Positions 12,501 to 25,560 of a stretch of DNA of 64,000 bases are shown here, piece by piece. Under the pieces are notes generated by a model. That model was not told the DNA's origin. It saw only the letters and a list, made by a program, of their open reading frames with translations, and did no database searches. The position numbers and the translations under genes were made by a program. The stretch lies in the NCBI RefSeq assembly GCF_036324505.1, contig NC_086367.1, positions 23,541,078-23,605,077 of the forward strand. The letters run 5' to 3'. Source of the stretch: Eleginops maclovinus. Taxonomy: Eukaryota > Chordata > Actinopteri > Perciformes > Eleginopidae. How positions within the stretch are numbered: the first letter of the stretch is position 1; each line of letters opens with the position of its first letter.

Positions 12501-13389
12501 TTTAACAGACAGTCGAAGTTTAAAGGAACACATGAGAATCCACACAGGCGAGAAACCATTCAGCTGCTCAGTTTGTAAGAAATCTTTTATAAAGAGTAGA
12601 ACTTTAAAGGCACACATGAGAATACACACAGGCGAGAAACGATTCAGCTGCTCAGTTTGTAAGAAATCTTGTAAAGAGAGTGGAAGTTTAAAGGCACACA
12701 TGAGAATCCACACAGGCGAGAAACCATTCAGCTGCTCAGTTTGTAAGAATTCTTTTACACAGAGTGAACATTTAAAGGCACACATGAGAATCCACACAGG
12801 CGAGAAACCATTCAGCTGCTCAGTTTGTAAGAAGTCTTTTACACAGAGTGAACATTTAAAGACACACATGAGAATCCACATGGGAGAGAAACCATTCAGC
12901 TGCTCAGTTTGTAAGAAGTCTTTTACACAGAGTGGAACTTTAAAGGCCCACATGAGAATCCACATGGGAGAGAAACCATTCAGCTGCTCAGTTTGTAAGA
13001 AGTCTTTTACACAGAGTGGAACTTTAAAGTCACACTTGAGAATACACACAGGAGAGAAACCATTCAGCTGCTCAGTTTGTAAGAAATCGTTTCCACAGAG
13101 TGGAACTTTAAAGTCACACTTGAGAATACACATGGGAGAGAAACCATTCAGCTGCTCAGTTTGTAAGAAGTCTTTTACACAGAGTGAACATTTAAAGACA
13201 CACATGAGAATCCACATGGGAGAGAAACCATTCAGCTGCTCAGTTTGTAAGAAGTCTTTTACACAGAGTGGAACTTTAAAGGCCCACTTGAGAATACACA
13301 CAGGAGAGAAACCATTCAGCTGCTCAGTTTGTAAGAAATCGTTTACACGGAGTAGAACTTTAAAGGCCCACATGAGAATCCACAAATGA
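9595..13389 (+). CDS. C2H2 zinc-finger gene, two exons (unit 2; first exon frameshifted)
   Basis: Exon 1 (9595-9786) encodes the N-terminal helix module [37 protein letters not shown] found at the start of many fish C2H2 genes. It ends at the donor GCAG|GTCTG in phase 1. Exon 2 (11618-13389) begins after TTTCCTGCAG, and its first two bases complete the Asp of HKA-D-VRQL, so the two exons clearly belong together. Exon 2 is intact: linker, acidic stretch with only one SSEADTED-type repeat, then 15 C2H2 fingers ending in HMRIHK and stop. Exon 1 lacks one base near 9720 compared with the copy at 15914, which shifts the frame before the splice site. As assembled, this gene cannot make a full-length protein. 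The 1.8-kb intron carries an L2 LINE end. Poly(A) signals start at 13575. The role is presumed to be nuclear DNA binding. Confidence 0.8.
10755..11335 (-). mobile_element. L2-type LINE 3' end, unit 2
   Basis: A 141-codon open frame on the minus strand carries [33 protein letters not shown] and [13 protein letters not shown], the conserved C-terminal end of L2/CR1-type LINE ORF2. The AT-rich tail with TATAAATAAAATGTATTATAA lies at 10755-10800. It sits within the zinc-finger intron and is antisense to that gene. It is severely 5'-truncated and lacks the catalytic RT region. Confidence 0.7.
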
Positions 13390-13654
13390 GAAAAGCCATT
13401 CAGCTGCAGTGTTTGATTTACTTGGCGTAGTCATTTGAAAAGGCAGAAGTGTGTTGGCCTTCAACCCTCACGGCTTCAATCAAACTCACACTGAGGATAA
13501 CAGAGTTTTCAGACTCGTTCAGAGCATGATACTGTTTTTTGTTTCTAAATGTTGTGTATCATTTTCTTCCTGTTAATAAACTGTTCTAAATAAATTGTAA
13601 TTGATTGTATTTGATTCTGTAGGGGAATACACTTACCTATTTTTGTCCTGATTA

Positions 13655-14455
13655 CCTTATGTAAGTTAGTGGGCAGAAAAAAGATGGAGAGAAGATTGAG
13701 AGTAAGACGAGTTTGGGAGGCAGAGAGAGAAGGCGAGAGAGTAGGGCCGGTGGAGAAGAGTGAGGGAGATACAAGTTAGGCGGGGGAAGATAGGCTGAGG
13801 CTGAGAGACGAATTAGCGGGAGAGAGAAGAACGGAGAGAAGAGTGAGTGGGAGACGAGTAGCGGGAGACGGAGAGAAAAGTGAGGGGAGAGAGGGGAGTT
13901 AGTGGGAGAGAGAACACAGAGAGAGCAGTGAGGGGAGAGAAGAGTTTGCTGAAGACGGAGTGAAGAGTGAGGGGAGAGACAGTTAGCCAGAGTAACGGTG
14001 AGAAAGTGAGGAGAGTTGTTGGAGAGAAACACAGTGAAGCAGTGAGGGAAAACGATTTGTGGATGAGAACACAGAGGAGAATGTAGGGATAGACAAATAC
14101 TGCGAACGGGAAGAAGGGTGATGATCACCAATGAGACCACCTTCACATGTAATGTCCTAACCATTTCAGCCGATTATAAATCCGGGGACTGCTGAGCACA
14201 GTCCAGAACTAAGCATATGAAGAGAATTTCAAGACGAAGAAAACCTAAACTGTTCTGATGCACTGATATGTTTAACTGGCTGCAACTGTTAAGGTTGAAA
14301 CGTCACCAAGAAAGGAACTCAAGCTGTGCTCTTTAACACTCTCTAACTAAAATTAACTCTTTTAAAGCACACATCCATCCTATTATACTTATTCTCTGTA
14401 AGAATTATTTTACAATGTTGCAACATTAAACATATCTACAGTATGATACTGATAT
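13655..14455. other. Low-quality patch with shortened purine minisatellite
   Basis: This stretch aligns to about 7.2-8.15 kb of unit 1 but has many single-base losses. For example, the sequence before GTTCAGTTCAAGTG is compressed relative to 8130-8155. Clean sequence resumes at about 14455. I see no gene. Confidence 0.6.
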
Positions 14456-14499
14456 TGTTCAGTTCAAGTGACAATAAATATTGTTGTTTTTTTAATTGT

Positions 14500-14910
14500 A
14501 CTTTGTTTGTGTCGAGGGTGGGGAAACAGGACCCAAGTGCAGCAACAAAGGGAGGAGGGTATGGGTACAAACAGAGGCGAGCTTTATACCAAAAGCTGTT
14601 TAACAAAAATACAAAGTTTGGGAAATCCAGGACATGAAAAACACTTGAGTTGACACATGAAGGACGACAACGAACTGACAAAGAACACAAAAGCAGGATT
14701 AAATACAAACACACTAATCACAACACAAGCCACTGCTGGGGAGGGGAGGCAGAAACACAGGGCAACAGGTGACAACAAGGAAACAATCAGACACAAGGAA
14801 AACCAAAAGACAGGAAGTAAAAGTACACATGACATGACGGAAGGAAAACATTTCAAAATAAAACAGGAAACAGACACAAAACAAGGATCATGACAGTTTG
14901 TTTGATGAGA
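14500..14910. repeat. Interspersed repeat, unit 2 copy
   Basis: Almost identical to the block at 8190-8600, with only a few substitutions. Confidence 0.5.
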
Positions 14911-15592
14911 CAGTCAGTTGTTGATTACACGCAGACGTTGATACAGCTACTGGGAAAATGGAACACAGTACCATTAGTCCAATCCTCTTTTCCATTCTGA
15001 TAAATGACGTTTTTTCACAAGTTCAAAGAGATATTGGAGGGTGATTGTTTGCTGATGACGGGGCTCTGTGAAAAAGAGGAAAGAACATCAATGGTATTAA
15101 GGAGAAAATACAACAGGGGGTTAGGGAGGTGGAAAAGTGGTCAAAATCATGGGGATTCAAGTTTTCTATAGATAAAACGAAAACAGTGTTTTTCACTTTG
15201 AAAAGAAGGGTTGATACTCAGATACAGAGGTATGGGCAAAGGATAGAGCAAGTGAAAGTGTTTAGATTTGTAGGTATGTGGTTGGATGAGAAATGAACAT
15301 GGAATGATCATATTACTAAAATAAACACTAAGTGTAAAAAGATATTGAATGTAATGAGATATTTGACAGGATCAGAATGGGAGCCCGCAGATCTGCTATT
15401 ACACATATGTATGTTTCATTGATTAGATCAGTATTAGATTACGGATGTATTGCATATGGTCGATAATTCTATTCCAGTCCAATACAGTAGGTGGCGGTAA
15501 TGCACCTATAAAGCTACTTGCCAACCGCCGTACAACTACAGAAGAAGAAGAAGAAGAAGAAGAAGAAGAAGAAGAAGAAGAAGAAGAAGAAG

Positions 15593-15622
<30 letters not shown>
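14910..15622 (+). mobile_element. Dead LINE reverse-transcriptase fragment with (GAA)n tail, unit 2
   Basis: A near-exact copy of 8600-9303 with the same stops around LFADDGAL. The (GAA)n tail is slightly longer (15541-15622). It lies about 290 bp upstream of the zinc-finger start codon at 15914. Confidence 0.65.
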
Positions 15623-15623
<1 letters not shown>

Positions 15624-15913
15624 CTTTCCCGCTTTTCAAACCGCACCGGAAGTTATGATCCCCGCTCTTTCTAACCTGAATCCAGAAGGAGTCTCGTCGC
15701 GACAGTTCTCTCTCTCTCTGTTCCATCCCCTGTGTGTCTGGATAAAGGTAGACTGGACTTTGTGCCCTTTTTTCTGAAGCGTTTACCTGGGACTATAGGA
15801 GCTAGCTTAGCATGCTAGCTGGAAACACCAGAGCAACACGAGTCAGAGTGAGAGTTTGATGGAGAGGAACAGTGCGTTTAACGGAGTGTGCAGGAAAAGG
15901 TGATTTAGTCAAC

Positions 15914-18760
15914 ATGAGTACAGTCCAAATGCTGCTCGCGTTGAAGAAGCAGCAACTCACTGCTTCTGCTGAAGAGATGTTTGCTCTGTTTGAAAAAACG
16001 ATAGCAGAGTACGAGGAGAAACTGTGTCGTTCAAAAGAGAAGAACGAGAGACTCCAGAAACTACTGGACTCTGTTTTACAGCCCCAGCTTCGGATTCACA
16101 AAGCAGGTCTGTTCCTTTGTCTCTTTATTAACCCTCCTGTTGTGTTCGTTTCCCGCCCTTTACTTTACTGCGGTCAAGCCAGCCCCGTCTTGTCTTTCAT
16201 TCAGTCTGTATGTCCATCTGTCTGTCTATTATCGTGTATATACTAGGGCTGTGCAATGATCCCAATTTTGAACGTGATTTCGATTTTTGGTTGAAACGAT
16301 CTCCAAAGTAATATAATCGAGTTGAAAGGATTAATTTGGCATTTTCCGTTGTCTATGGTAGGCCTAAAGATTTTTGTGAAAGAGACGCGCATGCGCAATT
16401 CAGTCCCTCCCCAACGCGGCCCTGCTGACCATAGATATGTATACAGGCTAGATGTCTCGTCTGCGTTGCTAACAGCGGAGTGGAGCGTCCGCACATGGCG
16501 GCCATCTTGCCACAGTCAGCTCGCTCACCCATAACATTGTGTTGGTAGTGGTACATGTACTTTTTAAATAACTAGAACTTACTCAACGTTGAACCGATTT
16601 TCAAACGGTTTGGTTTGTTATAAACGCCAAAGATGTAGTTATGACACTGCATACTTATGAATAATTATGTTATGTTCTAAGAACTAGAATAATGTTCTAA
16701 AATAGTTAGATTACAAGATGGTGGGAGTGGGGATTGTGAGGGCCTAGTATATACACCTACGTGAAATTCACTCACAACTTTTAATATTATCTGCTTATGT
16801 GTGAGAAAAATAATGTCTCTGTAAATGAAAATTACACAACACATTTTAGAGAGCTGTAATTTTGAAGTTCCACATCAGAATGTCCTGAATGACCTGTGAC
16901 ACCTGATCTGTCATTTTGTCAGATTGGACTTTGAGAATGTTTTCTTTGTTATCAAATTCGACTTATTCTACACACAATTAGAATTCAAATGTTCTCTGAA
17001 ATACAGTTTGCAGGCGGTAGCTATTTGCAATTATTTCATTTATTATTTAACATTAATTCATTTAGTTTGATTTATTATTATAATACATTTTATTTATAGA
17101 GCGCTTTTCTAAAAACTCAAAGACACTTTACAGAGGAACAACTCATCAAAACATAATTAAAACAACACACTTAATATCTTTAAAACACAACATTCATTTA
17201 CAGTTTAAAAGCAGTTTTGAAAAGGTGAGTTTTGATGGGATTTAAACACGGTGAGGTCGGGGCAGTCACGGATGTTTGTGGGGGGTGAGTTCCAGAGGGA
17301 GGGAGCAGCGACGGAAAAGACTCTGTCCCCCCAGGTCCGGAGTTTGGTCCTGAGACGAAGTGAGAGGAGATTTGCGTCTGACGAGCAGAGGCTGCGGGAA
17401 TGAGTGTGGTGCTGGAGCCGGTCTGTGAGGTAGGAGGGGGCCTGGTGATGGAGGGCTTTGTGGGTGAGGAGAAGGATGTTGAATTGGATGCGTTGTGGGA
17501 CGGGGAGCCAGTGGAGGTTCTGCAGGGCAGGGGCGATGTGGTCACGGGGCGGGTGTTGGTGAGAAGACGGCGGCTGAGTTCTGGATGTACTGGAGTTTAT
17601 TGAGGAGTCTGGATGGTGTACCACAGAGGCTGCTGTTGCAGTAGTCTAATCTGGATGAGATGAAGGCATGGATCAGGGTTTCGGCTTTATATTTGCATTT
17701 TTATTTACATTCACCAGCTTTGTTTTTAATCTTTTTCCTCCCCTCTTCTTTTTACCCAACCGCAAAAACAGGGGGGTTTACTATTTTTTAACAAAAACAA
17801 TTTTTTTTTTCCCCTCCCCCCAATTTCAAAACACCAAATTTTAAAAATTACTTTTAAATTTTTAACCTTCTTTTTTATTTTTTTCCCCTTTTTTCCTAAA
17901 CCCCATTTTTAAAAATTCCCCCCAACCCCAAACCCAATCTCCAAAACCCCAAACCCCCCCAAACTTAAACCAAAAAAAAATCCATCAAAAAACCAAACAT
18001 TTCACCCCAAACCCCTTTTCCCAAGATAAATTAAAACCTAAACCCTACACATCAAATACGGGTAACCCCATAAAAAACATAAACTTCAACCAAAACCCCA
18101 AACAAAAACTTAAAACCAAAATCGTTTTAACAACCCAACTTTTAAAACCACTCAAAACCCAAAAAAAAACAAAATCGCATGATCCAACTATACTGAAAAA
18201 ACAAACACGCTAGTTTTAAAATTTTTTACCAAAAGGGAAATTTAAAACAAAATAAAAACCAAAAGGGGGGAAAAACCCCTTTCCCAAACGCTCATTTTTT
18301 GGGTAATAAAAAGTTAAACAAAGTGGAAGTTTTTTAAAAATACACGGAAACCAAAAGGGAAAAACCATTCCGCGCTCATTTGTAAGGAATCTTTTACACG
18401 AAGGGACATTTAAATTTTTTTAACTTTTTTTTTTGGGGAAAAAAGAACCACCGGGGGAAACCTTCGCGCTCGTTTTAAAAAATTTTTTACCCGGATAACA
18501 ATTAAAGCCCACATGAGAATCCACACACGAGAAACTTCAGCTGTCGTTTTTAAGAAGTCTTTTCCCGGGTGAATTTTAAAAGGGAAACACATAAAAATCC
18601 CAAGGGAAAAAACCATCGTGCAAAATTTTAAAAGAAATGTTACCAGAGTGGAACTTTAAAGGGCCCACAAAAAATCCAACGGGAGAAAACCATTCAGCTC
18701 TCATTTTAAGAAACTTACAAAAGAGTAAATTTAAAGGCCCACATGAGAATCCCCAAAAGA
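15914..18760 (+). CDS. C2H2 zinc-finger gene, two exons (unit 3; second exon unreadable)
   Basis: Exon 1 (15914-16106, 64 codons plus one base) is intact and encodes [34 protein letters not shown], ending at GCAG|GTCTG in phase 1. It is the only undamaged first exon in the window. The matching large exon should follow the L2 LINE at 17.1-17.65 kb. The sequence from about 17.72 kb on is degraded, but finger remnants can be seen, such as GCCCACATGAGAATCCACAC near 18506 and a terminal finger near 18738. The gene may well be intact in the organism and only misread here, so its protein cannot be predicted from this sequence. Confidence 0.6.
17080..17655 (-). mobile_element. L2-type LINE 3' end, unit 3
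   Basis: Same open frame and tail as at 10755-11335, with a 139-residue frame on the minus strand ending in a slightly different C-terminus. It is clean until about 17710. Confidence 0.7.
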
Positions 18761-21700
18761 AAAAGCCTTCAGCTGCGTTTTGTTTACTGGGTAGTCTTTA
18801 AAAGGGGGAGAAGTTGTGGCTTAAACCCTCACCTTCAATCAAACCACACTGGGGAAAAACAGATTTTTTCAATCTTTAAAAAGGTTTATTTTTTTGTTTC
18901 TAATGTTTGTTCATTTTCTTCCGAAAATAAATTGTTCTAAATAAATTTAATTGAATTGTTTTGATTCTGTAGGGGAATACACTATTTTTTTGCCCCTGAT
19001 TCCCTAAGCCGTTGTATGTAAGTTACTCCCAAAACCCTGATTTCACCCACCTACAACCGTTTCGCTAAAAACCCAAAAATGTTCATTTTCTTTAAACCCC
19101 TGACTCGCTACCCCTTTTTGAATAATTCCCAACCGAGCGATGCGTTTTTTTCCGGGGCAGGTGGCCCCAAATGTTACTTTTCCATTCCCACTGTCTCCAC
19201 ATATTACAGTTTTTTTCAATCCTGAAACATTTTTTGGAAAAGGGCTCTTTTTCTCAAAACCAAAAAGAATTCATAAAACCACACACTCAATTTCAAAAAA
19301 AACCTCAACATTTGCACCCAAACTGCATAAACATTACCAAAACCAAACAATCACCAACTGGCAACACTTCATTCCACACAACCTGGCCCAAAAAACTCCA
19401 CACGGATGTGACAATCAAAGCACACTCATCTTTATGGGCTTTTTCTGATGAGGAAATTTGCCCAAAAGAAAAAATTTTGCAGAAACAAAATATTCTTTGA
19501 AAAAAACCTTTTTTTTTTTCTACAAACTAATAGCGCAAACCATGCACAGCACAAAGTTCAAGAAAAAAACACAAGAAAAAGGGGACAAGTTAGGGGGAGA
19601 CAGAGAGAAAAGGGGCCTGGAAACTGAGGGGAAGACGTTTTAGGGGGGACAAGATGGAGAGAAAGTGACGAGAGACATTTAGGGGTGGAGAAGACAAAAA
19701 AAAGAGTGAGGGAGAGACGAGAAATTTAGGGGAGAGAGAAGAGTGAGAATAGAGCAGTTAGGGGGGGCACGAGAGAGGGGGGTGAGGGGTGAGGCAAAAG
19801 GGAAAAGACAGAGAGAAAACGGGGGAAAAGAAAATTTAGCAAGACAGAGAGAAAAGGGGCTTTAGAAGACTGAGGGGAAGACAGTAGCGGAGGCAGAGAA
19901 GAAGGGGTGAAAGAGCAGGGGAGATACAATTTACGGGGAGAGAAACAGAGAAAGAGGGGGGGAAAGACTTTTTAGCGGGAGACAGAGAGATAAGACGGAG
20001 AGAAGAGTGGGGAAAACGGTTAGGGGGGAGGAAAAACCAAGAGAAAGTGGGGGGAGAGACTTAGGGGGAGAGAGAAAAGGGAAGAAGGGAGTGACATGAA
20101 AAAAACGATTTTGCAGGGAGAGAAGAGTAGAGTGGGGACTTTAGGGGGGCACAGAAGAATGCGGGAGAGGGGTGGGGGCAGAGACGAAGAAGACGGAGAA
20201 AAGGGGGGGGGAAATTACAAGTTAGGGGAAGCTGAGGGGAAGGGAATTAGCGGAAGAGAAGATGGAGAGAAAGTGAGGGGAGGACGAGTTAGTGGGAGCA
20301 GAGAAGACGAGAGAAAAGTGGGGGGAGGGGATTAGGGGAGACAGAGAGAAAGACAGAGAAAATGGGGGGAAAGAGATTAGGGGGGAGAGAGAAACAGAGA
20401 GAAGGGTAGGGGGAGAGGGGGGTTAGCGGGAACAAAAAAGAGAAGACGGAGTAAAAGAGAGATTGGGAAAAGAGAAGTTAGGGGGGAGAGAAACCAGAGA
20501 GGGGGCTGAGGGAGGACAGTTAGCGGGAAATACAGGGAAGGGGGGGAGTATAAAACAAAAAACACCTTCACATGTAAATGGACTAAAAATTTTTCTCCCG
20601 ATTTAAAAACCGGGGGCCCAGGCTGGGCCATCCTCTAAAATAAAGACATTTGGGGGAGAGGGAATATAGAGGACAAAAAAAAAACCCTTTAAAAACTGTA
20701 TTTCTTTTTTCAGACTAAATTTGTTTTTTAATTGGCTGAAACGAAAGGTGGAAAAAGGTTTCCCCAAAAAAGGGAAAAAAAAGCTGTCCTTTATTTTCCC
20801 TTAAATTAACCCCCCTTTTTTAAAAAAAAGCAAAAATTCCAAAAAGCATTTTAAAACCAAAAATTTTAAAAGGAAAACATTAAACATATCTAAAAGGGTT
20901 TCAAGGCAAGGTTTCAAGTGGTGTTTGTTTCCCCGCCTCTTTTAGTCCACAAAGTTTCCTTTTTTTTTGGCTAACTTGAGATGGAGGTTGTGGGGGGGGG
21001 GGAAAAGATGTCAGGGCCTGATCCTCTTGTAGGGTCCTGGTTTTTGTTAAAACCATGATTCGGGTTTCAGAAAAACTTGTAAAAGGTGTTGGACGGGTTG
21101 GCAGCAGTGTGGTGAAAGGGGAAAAAGGGGGGGGGGCTACCAAAAACCCTGAGGGTTGGTTTTGAGGTAAAGGTGGGGGAGTATGTTTCCCCAAACCCAT
21201 GTGGATCTTTTCAGGAAGTCTTTTATCCATCAAGAGGGGCTTTTAAGCCCAAAAGTCCCTGAGCAAAATAGAGGGAGGGAAAAGGGTTTAAGGAAAATTT
21301 TTGTCAAAACCACCAATTAATGTCCTCGGGCCCCAGGGGGCCCGCAGTTTCTCTTTCCTTGTATTTTTCATTGTTTTTGCCCCTTTTTAAGTTTGGGGAT
21401 TATGCATAGGGGTTCGAAAACACCCAATACAGTAGGTGGGGTAATGATAAAAGCCTCCCAAACCGAGTGTGCAGGAAAAGGGATTTAGTCAACATGAGTA
21501 AGTCCAAATCTGCTGCGTTGAAGAAGCAGCACTCACTGCTTCTGCTGAAAAGATGTTTGCTCTGTTTAAAAAACGAAACAGAGTACGGGGAGAAACTGTG
21601 CGTTCAAAAAGAAGAACGAGAGACTCCCGAAACACGGACCTGTTTACACCCCAGCTTCGATTCACAAAGCGGGTTTGTTTTTTTTTCTCTTTTTTAAACC

Positions 21701-24700
21701 CTCCTGTTGTGTTCTTTTCCCCGCCCTTTATTTTACTGCGTCAACCACCCGTCTTGTCTTTCATTCAGTCTGGTATTGTCGTCTTTTATCGGATAACTGG
21801 GGCTGTGCAATGTTCCCAATTTTAAACGTGATTTCGATTTTGGTTAAAACGTTTCCCCAAATAATTAATCGAGTTGAAAGGATTAATTGGCATTTTCCGT
21901 TGTCTAGGGTAGGCCAAAAGATTTTGTGAAGAGAGCCTGCGAAATTATCCCTCCCCCAACGCGGCCCTGCTGACCAAGAATGTATACAAAAACCCGGCCA
22001 AAGCCCTTCACCCTTCCCCCCTTTACCAAAACCCAAAAAAGGGGGAGGAGAAAAGTTTTAGTCCCCGGGCAAAAATTTTTTAAAAATATGTCCAAAAACC
22101 CAAAATTCGTGCCGAATCGACGGTTTTTTCGTCAAAAGTGGTTTGGGCATACTTTTTTTCAATTGGGGATTCCCCAGGTTCTCTAGATTTAAATGAAAGC
22201 CTTTCAAAAAAATCACGTTTTACAAAAAATGCTTTTTAGGGGCCCCATCCCCGCCCCCCTAGGTCTTTCGTCTCCATTACAATTTTGATGGTGCTCGAAC
22301 TTTAAAACGCCGTTTTTCCCGCTTTTAAATTTTTTTCAACATCACTTTCCCCCATTTACCAACAACTTTTTTAAAACTTTTTTTTTTCAAAAGAAAAAAT
22401 TCCTCGGTATGACACAGTGCTAATTAGAATAAGCCAACTAATTTTTTTTTCAAAAAACAATATTCCATAAAAAGTTAATTCATTTAAATTTTTTTAAATT
22501 TGTAAATATAGTTTCAAAAATGTCACACCTTTTTTTCTGGGGGGTTTCAAACCCCCAAACGGAAAAATAGGGATGTTATGTTCGGAAAAGGAAAGGAAAA
22601 GAAAATTTGGTGAATTTTTATCACCATGAGCATATTTACAAAAAATAATTTTAAAAACAACAATTAAAAAAAATCTATGTGTGTTTTTGGGAACCATTTG
22701 TTTAAAAAACTTCGTGATTTTTAAAAAAAATTTAAACCCCCCAAAGAAATGTGGACCAGGGTGGGGCTAAGGCCCCTTTTTATTTTTTTTTTCCCAAGGC
22801 CCCCTGCATCCCAAACCAACTTTTTGGATAAAATTCCCAAAAAAAAGCCTGTTCCCGGCAGATTCTCGCTGTTTTTGTAACACGGATAGCGCCGCCAGGG
22901 CCATCTTGCCACAGCAGCTCGCTCACCATAACATCGTGGGGTAGTGGTCATTACTTTTTAAATAACCAAACTTACCAACTTGAACCGTTTTTTCAAAGGG
23001 TTTTGGTTTTGTTTAAACCCCAAAAAGATGTAGTTATAAAACCTGCAATTATGAATAATTATTTTATGTTTAAAACTAAAAATGTTCTAAAATAGTTAAT
23101 TACAAGAGGGTGGGGTGGGGTTTGGAGGGCCTTATTCACCTACGTGAAATTCACTCAAAATTTTTTAATATTATCTGCTTATTGTGAGAAAAATTGTCCT
23201 GAAAAATAAAAATCACAACACTTTTTAGAGAGCTGTAATTTTGAAGTTCCAATCAAATGTCCTGAATGCCCTGTGCACCGACTTCATTTTTGTCGTTTGG
23301 GACTTTAAAAATTTTTTTCTTTGTAAAATTCGACTTTTTCTACACCAATTAGAATTCAAATTTTCTCTAAAATCATTTTGCGGGCAGCTATTTGCAATAT
23401 TTCTTTTATTTTTTAAACATTAATTCTTTTAGTTTGTTTTTATTTTATAATAATTTTATTTAAAGAGCGCTTTTCTAAAAACTCAAAGACACTTTAAAAG
23501 GGGGAAACAATCAAAAAAAACAAATTAAAACAAACATTTTAATATTTTAAAACCCAAAAACTTTAATTTAAAAACATTTTAAAAAGGTGAGTTTTGATGG
23601 TTTTTAAACAGGTGAGGGGGGGGCCCACCCGGGAGTTTTGGGGGGTGAGTTCCAGAGGGGGGGAGCACGACGAAAAAACTCGCCCCCCAGGTCCGGAGTT
23701 GGTCCGAGACAAAGGGAAAGGGGGAGTTTTGCTCTGACGGAAAGGGGCGCGGGAATGAGTGTGGTGCGGGGCCCGGTCTGTGAAGGTGGGAAAAGGGGGC
23801 CTGGGTGTTTTGGGGCTTTTGTGGGTGAGGGAAAGGAGTTAAATTGGAGCTTGTGGGACGGGAGTTCTGCAGAAAGGGGGTGTTTTTTTTTTTTCCCGGG
23901 GGCTAAAAACAAACGAGGGGGCTGGTTTTCTTTTTTTCCGGGGCGGGGCGGCTGGACCGCAGTCTTACTTTGGGTGGTCCCGGTCAAATTTGCAAAACGA
24001 CCAAATTGTAAAGGGATTACATTTTATATTCTAACACTTAAATTTTTTTATTTTTGGTTTCCTTTTCCCTGCAGACCCGGCAGCTGGTGGTGGTTAAGGA
24101 AGGGTTTCCCTGAACGGCAGGAGGGGCTCCAATCTGGACCAGGAAGCCCCAAGCCCCCCCACACATTAAACAGGAACGGGGGAAAATCGGAGCGTCAGAA
24201 GGGGGGGAAGCTTCAACCCCCGGAGGGGTGAGTCACCAAAGCTACATTCACTCCGCCCTTGAATTTTGGGTGTGAAAAACCCAGCCTACAGCTCCATAAA
24301 AAACAGGTGAACACAGGGAAAACGGGAAAACGAGGGAAAGGGGCTGCGAGGACCAAACCAAACGGAACTGGATCCAGAGGCGTTTAAAACCACAGACTGA
24401 AAAACACTCAAACGTTCTGAACCAACACAAAGACCTTTCTGAACCGACACTCATAAAAAAAAACAAAAATCGGTCGTGATTCAAACGAGTACGGAAAGAA
24501 ACATTTCACCCCAGTTTTAAGAAGTCTTTTACAACAGGTGACATTTAAAAAACCCCACATGAGAACCACATGGAGAAAAACCCATTCAGTGCTCAGTTTA
24601 AAGACACCATGAAATCCACATGGGAGAAAAACATTCACTGCCTTTGTAAGAATTTTTACACAGAGGGGAAACTTTAAGGCCCACTTGAAAAATACACACA

Positions 24701-24815
24701 GGAGAGAAACCCATTCAGCTGCTAAGTTTGAAAGAAAGTTTCACAGGGGGAACTTTTAAAAGTCACCTTGGGGAATAACACACAGGAAAAAAACCATTCA
24801 CTGCTCATTTTTTGT
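17715..24815. other. Low-quality sequence covering units 3 and 4
   Basis: Runs of A, C, G and T are stretched, and many non-homopolymer bases are missing compared with units 1 and 2. Recognisable landmarks are zinc-finger remnants at 18.3-18.77 kb, spacer at 18.97-19.55 kb, purine minisatellite at 19.6-20.5 kb, first-exon copy at 21494-21670, L2 tail at 23.44-23.9 kb and large exon at 24075-24874. Open frames in this interval are not trustworthy. A piece at about 20.9-21.4 kb has no counterpart in the other units. Confidence 0.75.
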
Positions 24816-24874
24816 AAGAAAAATCGTTTACACGGAGTAGAACTTTAAAGGCCCACATGAGAATCCACAAATGA
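21494..24874 (+). pseudogene. C2H2 zinc-finger gene, unit 4 (corrupted copy)
   Basis: The first exon starts at ATG 21494 and keeps MSKSK.., [11 protein letters not shown] in shifted frames. The large exon follows the acceptor CCCTGCAG at 24067-24074, retains CGGCAGCTGGTGGTGGTTAAG, and ends at the stop 24872-24874. The finger array is much shorter than in units 1 and 2, with about five or six recognisable remnants. Frame is lost many times. Whether this is true decay or sequencing error cannot be decided here, because the clean flank resumes at about 24815. Confidence 0.55.
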
Positions 24875-25560
24875 GAAAAGCCATTCAGCTGCAGTGTTTG
24901 ATTTACTTGGCGTAGTCATTTGAAAAGGCAGAAGTGTGTTGGCCTTCAACCCTCACGGCTTCAATCAAACTCACACTGAGGATAACAGAGTTTTCAGACT
25001 CGTTCAGAGCATGATACTGTTTTTTGTTTCTAAATGTTGTGTATCATTTTCTTCCTGTTAATAAACTGTTCTAAATAAATTGTAATTGATTGTATTTGAT
25101 TCTGTAGGGGAATACACTTACCTATTTTTGTCCTGATTACCTAATGCCGTTGTATGTAATACGTTACTCCCAAAGCCTGATTTCACCCACCTACAACCGA
25201 TTCGCTAATAATCACAAATGTTCATTTCTTTAACCCCTCGACTCGACTATTCCTTGTTGAATAATTGTTAGGTCTCCTCCTCCTGACCTTTTCAATAGAC
25301 CAGCTGGTCTCAGTGTCTTAATGCTAACTTTTTGTCAAGTGATGTTACACCAAAACCCTTCTGTTGGACTGTGTGCTCTTTGCAGAACAGTGTCTGTACT
25401 AAAAGATTGTGTGTGAAAGGAGAGCCTGAATGTTGTTGTATTCCAAACAACGCCAACAGAGCGATGCGTGTTCTTACCGGCAGGCGGCGCCAATGTTACA
25501 TTATCCAGTTCCACTGTCATCCACACATTAGTTTTTTCAATTGCTGAAACATTTGAAATG
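24875..25560 (+). other. Unit 4 3' flank with a 180-bp insertion
   Basis: 24875-25266 matches 5749-6139 of unit 1, including the AATAAA signals. About 180 unrelated bases (25268-25452) interrupt the match, which then resumes with GAGCGATGCGTGTTCTTACC up to about 25555, where the array ends. Confidence 0.6.

Noticed and set aside
21494..21825. Functional small gene at the unit 4 first exon
   Set aside because: It is a corrupted copy of the zinc-finger first exon; frame changes track with homopolymer errors.
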